The notes under the pieces: model-generated
What the model was told of the DNA's origin: nothing
Database searches by the model: none
Seen by the model: only the letters and a program-made list of their open reading frames with translations
Position numbers and translations under genes: made by a program
Assembly (NCBI RefSeq): GCF_001514205.1
Contig: NZ_KQ948763.1
Coordinates: 124,001-188,000 of the forward strand
Direction: 5' to 3'
Source: Streptomyces griseoruber
GTDB taxonomy: Bacteria > Actinomycetota > Actinomycetes > Streptomycetales > Streptomycetaceae
Length of the DNA stretch: 64,000 nucleotides
Shown here: positions 62,092 through 64,000 of the stretch, one piece after another
How the letters are laid out: every line of letters starts with the position of its first letter
Position numbering within the stretch: the stretch's first letter is position 1

Positions 62092-62895
62092 GTGCGGTTG
62101 CGCCTTGCTGCTCCTGTGTGCAGTTGGATGCCGAGGTGCGGAGGCGGGGGCAACATAGCCGACGATCGCCGGTTAGCCAAACCGGCGGTTCCGCAGACCA
62201 TTGAACCTGTCGCGCTGATCTCCGTGTGGCGCCTTCAAGTCGTTTTCCCTGAGGAGTTCGAAGCCGTGTATGTCGAAGTCGTGAACGAAGAGTGGCTGCT
62301 TTCCGAGGAGCAGGTTCGATCGCTGCTCAAGTCGATTCATGGGCACGTGGGTGCCAATCGCTCGGTGTACCCCTTCATGCGCACCGTGGCCGAGCAGGCT
62401 CTGCTTCCGCGTGAGGCTCAAGCCCTGTGTGTGAGCGATGTGGTGCTCTCAGGGGATGACGGCGCTAAGTTGACGGTCCGTCGAAATGGGAAGGCCAGGG
62501 AAATACCTCTCCACCCGCAGTTCGCCGAGTTCGTCCGTACGTGGATCAACGGCGCTGGTCTGCAGGAGGGCGACCTGCTCTTCCCTGGTACGCGAGGCAG
62601 GCCGCTCTCGGCGTCCGACTACAAGCAGATCTGGGAGCAGGCCCAAGAGGCCGTCCTGCCACGGGACGAGCTGTACTCGTGGCGCCTGGGGGAGCCCATC
62701 TCCATCCTCCGCGATTCCTGCCTGGTGAAGTGGTTGAGGGCGGGGATCTCACCCGTCACGGTTGCCGAGTGGGCGGACGTGACTCCGAGGTGGCTTGTGC
62801 TGCGTTACCCGCACTGCTTCCGCACCGAGGACGTTGAAATCGACTGGGACCACCTGGCCGAGGCCATGGCCCTTCCGGACTCGCTCAAGCCGTAA
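62092..62895 (+). CDS. Divergent tyrosine-recombinase-like protein
   Basis: Up to 267 residues. From about residue 62 (NEEWLLSEEQVRSLLKSIHG) it looks like the catalytic domain of a tyrosine recombinase: LPREAQALCVSDVVLSGDDG, AREIPLHPQFAEFVRTWING, LLFPGTRGRPLSASDYKQIW and ILRDSCLVKWLRAGISPVTV with TPRWLVLRYPHCF. The box II HxxR reads ILRDS and the final Tyr is present in RYPHC, so part of the R-H-R-Y set is changed. It may be an inactive or regulatory relative. The start is unsure: GTG 62092 or about GTG 62224. Confidence 0.6.
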   Translation: MRLRLAAPVCSWMPRCGGGGNIADDRRLAKPAVPQTIEPVALISVWRLQVVFPEEFEAVYVEVVNEEWLLSEEQVRSLLKSIHGHVGANRSVYPFMRTVAEQALLPREAQALCVSDVVLSGDDGAKLTVRRNGKAREIPLHPQFAEFVRTWINGAGLQEGDLLFPGTRGRPLSASDYKQIWEQAQEAVLPRDELYSWRLGEPISILRDSCLVKWLRAGISPVTVAEWADVTPRWLVLRYPHCFRTEDVEIDWDHLAEAMALPDSLKP

Positions 62896-63124
62896 TTCTC
62901 TGCCCCTCGTTCTGGATCACACTCTGGGTGCGGGCTCCATCAGCTCAATCGCCCCCGCCGGTGGTCCTCATCCCAACGCCACCCCGGGTGATCAGAGTCC
63001 CTCTCCTCGGAGCGCTTGCGGCACGTGGTCCCACGCGCTTGACGGGGCTGGTTGGCCCTGGCCCGCCCGGTGGTCCGCCAAGTGCCTCAGGAGCTCCCTC
63101 ACGTTCACCGTCAAGGACACCCCC

Positions 63125-63436
63125 ATGCCTGCACGCACGTCATCCGTTCGCTCCACGACACCGGACTCAGTCGGCACTACCCGTAGAGCGTTCCTGAACG
63201 TGAGCGATGCGGCCGAGTACCTCGGCCTCTCGCCCCACACCCTCTATGTCTGGCGCCATCGCCGTCAGGGACCGCCGAGCTTCCGCATGGGCCCCCGCGG
63301 TCGCGTCATGTACCGAGTGGAAGCCCTCGACGCCTGGGTCCGTGACCAAGAGCAGGCCGACTCTCGCTCCAACCTGCTCCTCAACCCTCTCGGTGCCAGT
63401 CCACAGGAGCGTTCCGCCCGTTTCACCACTGTCTGA
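63125..63436 (+). CDS. Excisionase-like MerR/Xis-type DNA-binding protein
   Basis: 103 residues. The HTH_17 excisionase domain is LNVSDAAEYLGLSPHTLYVW followed by RHRRQGPPSFRMGPRGRVMY and VEALDAWVRDQE. AAGGA precedes ATG 63125. It ends 54 bp before an integrase gene on the same strand, the normal xis-int order of Streptomyces integrative elements and prophages. Confidence 0.88.
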   Translation: MPARTSSVRSTTPDSVGTTRRAFLNVSDAAEYLGLSPHTLYVWRHRRQGPPSFRMGPRGRVMYRVEALDAWVRDQEQADSRSNLLLNPLGASPQERSARFTTV

Positions 63437-63490
63437 CGCCTAGCAGGCGCCGTATGACGCTGCCATTGCCCCGTTGCAAAGGAGTTCCAC

Positions 63491-64000
63491 CTGGCCGGCT
63501 ACATAGAAGACCGATGGCTGAAGAAGCGCCCGAACCCGAAAACCGGCAAATGCGACCGCACTGCCATGTACGGCAAGTGCACCCGCTACCGCGTCAAGGG
63601 CATCCCCGGCGTCAAGGACCGTTCCTTCGACGCCCTCCAGGACGCCAAGACCTGGCTAGCCCAGGCCCAGACCGACGCGCGCCGAGGCGAGTTCGTCGAT
63701 CCGCGTGATGGGGCCATCTCCCTCAAGGACTACATCGCGACCCACTGGTGGCCCACCCAGAGCGGTGACCCATCCACGATCGAGCGGATCGAGCAGAGGG
63801 TACGGCGGCACATCGTTCCCCACCTGGGTGCTCAGCCGCTCAACGCCATCGGTACGGAAGTCCTGCGGCACTGGAAGAAGCGGCTGGAGAAGGACCTCGG
63901 TCCGACCTCCATCCGTCTGGTCTGGGCGACGCTCTCCAGCATCCTCCAGGCTGCCGTCGAGGATCGCCGCCTCGGACGTAACCCATGCCGGTCCAGCACG
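63491..64000 (+). CDS. Tyrosine integrase (3' part beyond window), apparent CTG start
   Basis: The first 170 codons of a phage/ICE integrase: AGYIEDRWLKKRPNPKTGKC, TRYRVKGIPGVKDRSFDALQ, then the SAM-like core-binding domain (ISLKDYIATHWWPTQSGDPS, IERIEQRVRRHIVPHLGAQP). The catalytic domain lies right of the window. The frame has no ATG, GTG or TTG between its stop at 63455 and the conserved start region; AAAGGAG (63478-63484) is 6 nt before CTG 63491, so CTG is the likely start. It belongs with the excisionase upstream. Confidence 0.88.
   Translation, partial: MAGYIEDRWLKKRPNPKTGKCDRTAMYGKCTRYRVKGIPGVKDRSFDALQDAKTWLAQAQTDARRGEFVDPRDGAISLKDYIATHWWPTQSGDPSTIERIEQRVRRHIVPHLGAQPLNAIGTEVLRHWKKRLEKDLGPTSIRLVWATLSSILQAAVEDRRLGRNPCRSST

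Overview
The window is from a Streptomyces-type actinomycete chromosome. The evidence is very high GC with GC-rich third positions, frequent GTG starts, many 4-nt ATGA/GTGA gene overlaps, and families typical of the genus (a SepF paralogue, DUF5999, DUF6099 and DUF6299 proteins, F420-dependent LLM oxidoreductase, HelR). No rRNA, tRNA or CRISPR array was seen. Genes run off both edges: a Fur-family repressor on the left and a tyrosine integrase on the right.

From 1 to about 45.7 kb the DNA looks like ordinary chromosome. In order it holds: regulators with drug efflux (Fur, TetR/DHA2 exporter, MarR/YceI); a membrane glycosyltransferase-like protein, a SepF paralogue, an ATPase and a MazG-like enzyme; the Hen1-Pnkp RNA repair pair; a secreted kelch propeller; an SPFH protein coupled to a NAD-kinase-like protein; arginine deiminase with ornithine carbamoyltransferase; cysCDN; PaaX; a LacI-controlled FrcABC-type sugar importer with a divergent PfkB kinase; HelR behind a perfect rifamycin-associated element; a ketogluconate/idonate operon; and a LysR-controlled pxpABC-transporter-dehydrogenase-aminotransferase-aldolase operon. 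One operator-like motif lies in front of both operons that flank the LysR gene.

From about 45.7 kb to the right edge the DNA is accessory. It holds decayed genes (LysR tail, AbiEii-like nucleotidyltransferase, nitrate reductase, modA, enolase, formate dehydrogenase), a frameshifted hypothetical gene, and an integrase-like protein, an excisionase and an integrase at the right end.

Embedded there at 49.35-57.22 kb is a compact nine-gene operon, all overlapping and all on the minus strand. It encodes an AurF-like diiron N-oxygenase, a seryl-tRNA-synthetase-like amino acid:carrier-protein ligase, a nitronate-monooxygenase-type flavoprotein, an O-methyltransferase, a 4'-phosphopantetheinyl transferase, a carrier protein, an isochorismatase-type cysteine hydrolase, an MFS exporter and a stand-alone condensation-domain protein. 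This reads as a small-molecule pathway: an amino acid is charged on a carrier protein without an adenylation domain, N-oxidised (possibly to a nitro group), O-methylated, condensed and exported. It is the strongest candidate in the window for an undescribed system. An O-methyl nitronate amide of the enteromycin type is one product that would fit, but that is inference from gene content only.
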